Assembly: GCA_011391125.1 (NCBI GenBank)
Contig: JAABRE010000031.1
Coordinates: forward strand, 1 to 54,409
Reading direction: 5' to 3'
Length of the DNA: 54,409 nucleotides
From: Synechococcales cyanobacterium S06
GTDB taxonomy: Bacteria > Cyanobacteriota > Cyanobacteriia > Cyanobacteriales > JAABRE01
Shown here: positions 54,312 through 54,409 of the stretch, piece by piece
Numbering within the stretch: position 1 is the stretch's first letter
Layout of the letters: the number at the start of each line of letters is the position of its first letter
Made by a program: the position numbers and the translations under genes
Notes under the pieces: model-generated
What the model saw: only the letters and a program-made list of their open reading frames with translations
Told to the model about the DNA's origin: nothing
The model's database searches: none

Positions 54312-54409
54312 AGGGCTTGCTGAATAAGTGAACGAAAAAACAAACAGTTTTGATAAATTAATAAATAAAAAATAAGTATAATTTTTATTTATCAGATTTT
54401 ATCTTTTAT
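54312..54409. mobile_element. Possible left end of an insertion sequence, cut by the window edge
   Basis: AGGGCTTGCTGAATAAGTGAACG at 54312 resembles terminal sequences I associate with cyanobacterial insertion sequences of the GGCTTGCTGAA type. The following 80 bp are AT-rich without a start codon in good context. No transposase is visible before the window ends, so this is tentative. Confidence 0.35.

Overview
The window is cyanobacterial chromosomal DNA of low GC content. The markers are HIP1 octamers (GCGATCGC) scattered through many genes, the cyanobacteria/plastid-type families Ycf51, DUF2839, GUN4, XisH/XisI and an HpsE-like glycosyltransferase, and a dense load of short palindromic repeats and miniature transposable elements (MITEs). 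I cannot name the genus from sequence alone. No rRNA, tRNA or CRISPR array was recognised.

Layout. 1-660: a G-rich then C-rich tandem array upstream of pntB (661-2094). 2.1-8.9 kb: a one-direction surface-polysaccharide cluster (HpsE-like GT2, two GT4 enzymes, three sulfotransferases of which two are tandem paralogues, and an Imm30-like protein), probably for a sulfated exopolysaccharide. 9.2-11.0 kb: a Ser/Thr kinase fused to an FGE-sulfatase-like domain. 11.0-15.7 kb: an accessory/defence island with a decayed ISL3 element, brnT/brnA, an orphan hicB, a beta-type DNA methyltransferase and a CoiA-like PD-(D/E)XK nuclease. The last two are bracketed by a divergent duplicate of the metH 3' end. 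15.8-26.4 kb (minus strand): metH, a GT39-type membrane glycosyltransferase, a Uma2 nuclease, panD, an MFS-HEAT-cNMP fusion and a small membrane protein. 26.5-33 kb: an orphan ABC ATPase, a coiled-coil protein, hicB, xisI/xisH, a stand-alone ureC and four poorly known genes behind it. 33-36.3 kb: murJ, a truncated coiled-coil gene, DUF2839, a DsbA-like protein. 36.4-38.2 kb: a TnpB gene without its zinc finger, between two inverted 124-bp MITEs. 38.3-48.0 kb: mostly housekeeping genes (DinG-like helicase, pentapeptide protein, tyrA, K+ channel, serS, dnaN, hemC, ycf51). 48.1-54.4 kb: Rpn-like nuclease, a toxin-antitoxin pair with a frameshifted toxin, an outer-membrane barrel, a GUN4 protein, an iron-type alcohol dehydrogenase, a third MITE copy, and what may be an IS end.

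The strongest unusual signal is at 13313-15888. A methyltransferase-nuclease pair, a candidate restriction-modification unit, sits between two about 93% identical 107-bp copies of the end of metH. The differences are synonymous or conservative, so the outer copy looks like a different metH allele rather than a fresh duplication. This fits insertion with long target duplication, or an element that restores its target gene. Other points worth a look are the zinc-finger-less TnpB whose stop codon is made by a MITE, a 41-bp palindromic unit that removes the membrane anchor of a coiled-coil protein, nested repeat families, and possible orphan polymorphic-toxin/immunity parts behind ureC and inside the polysaccharide cluster.
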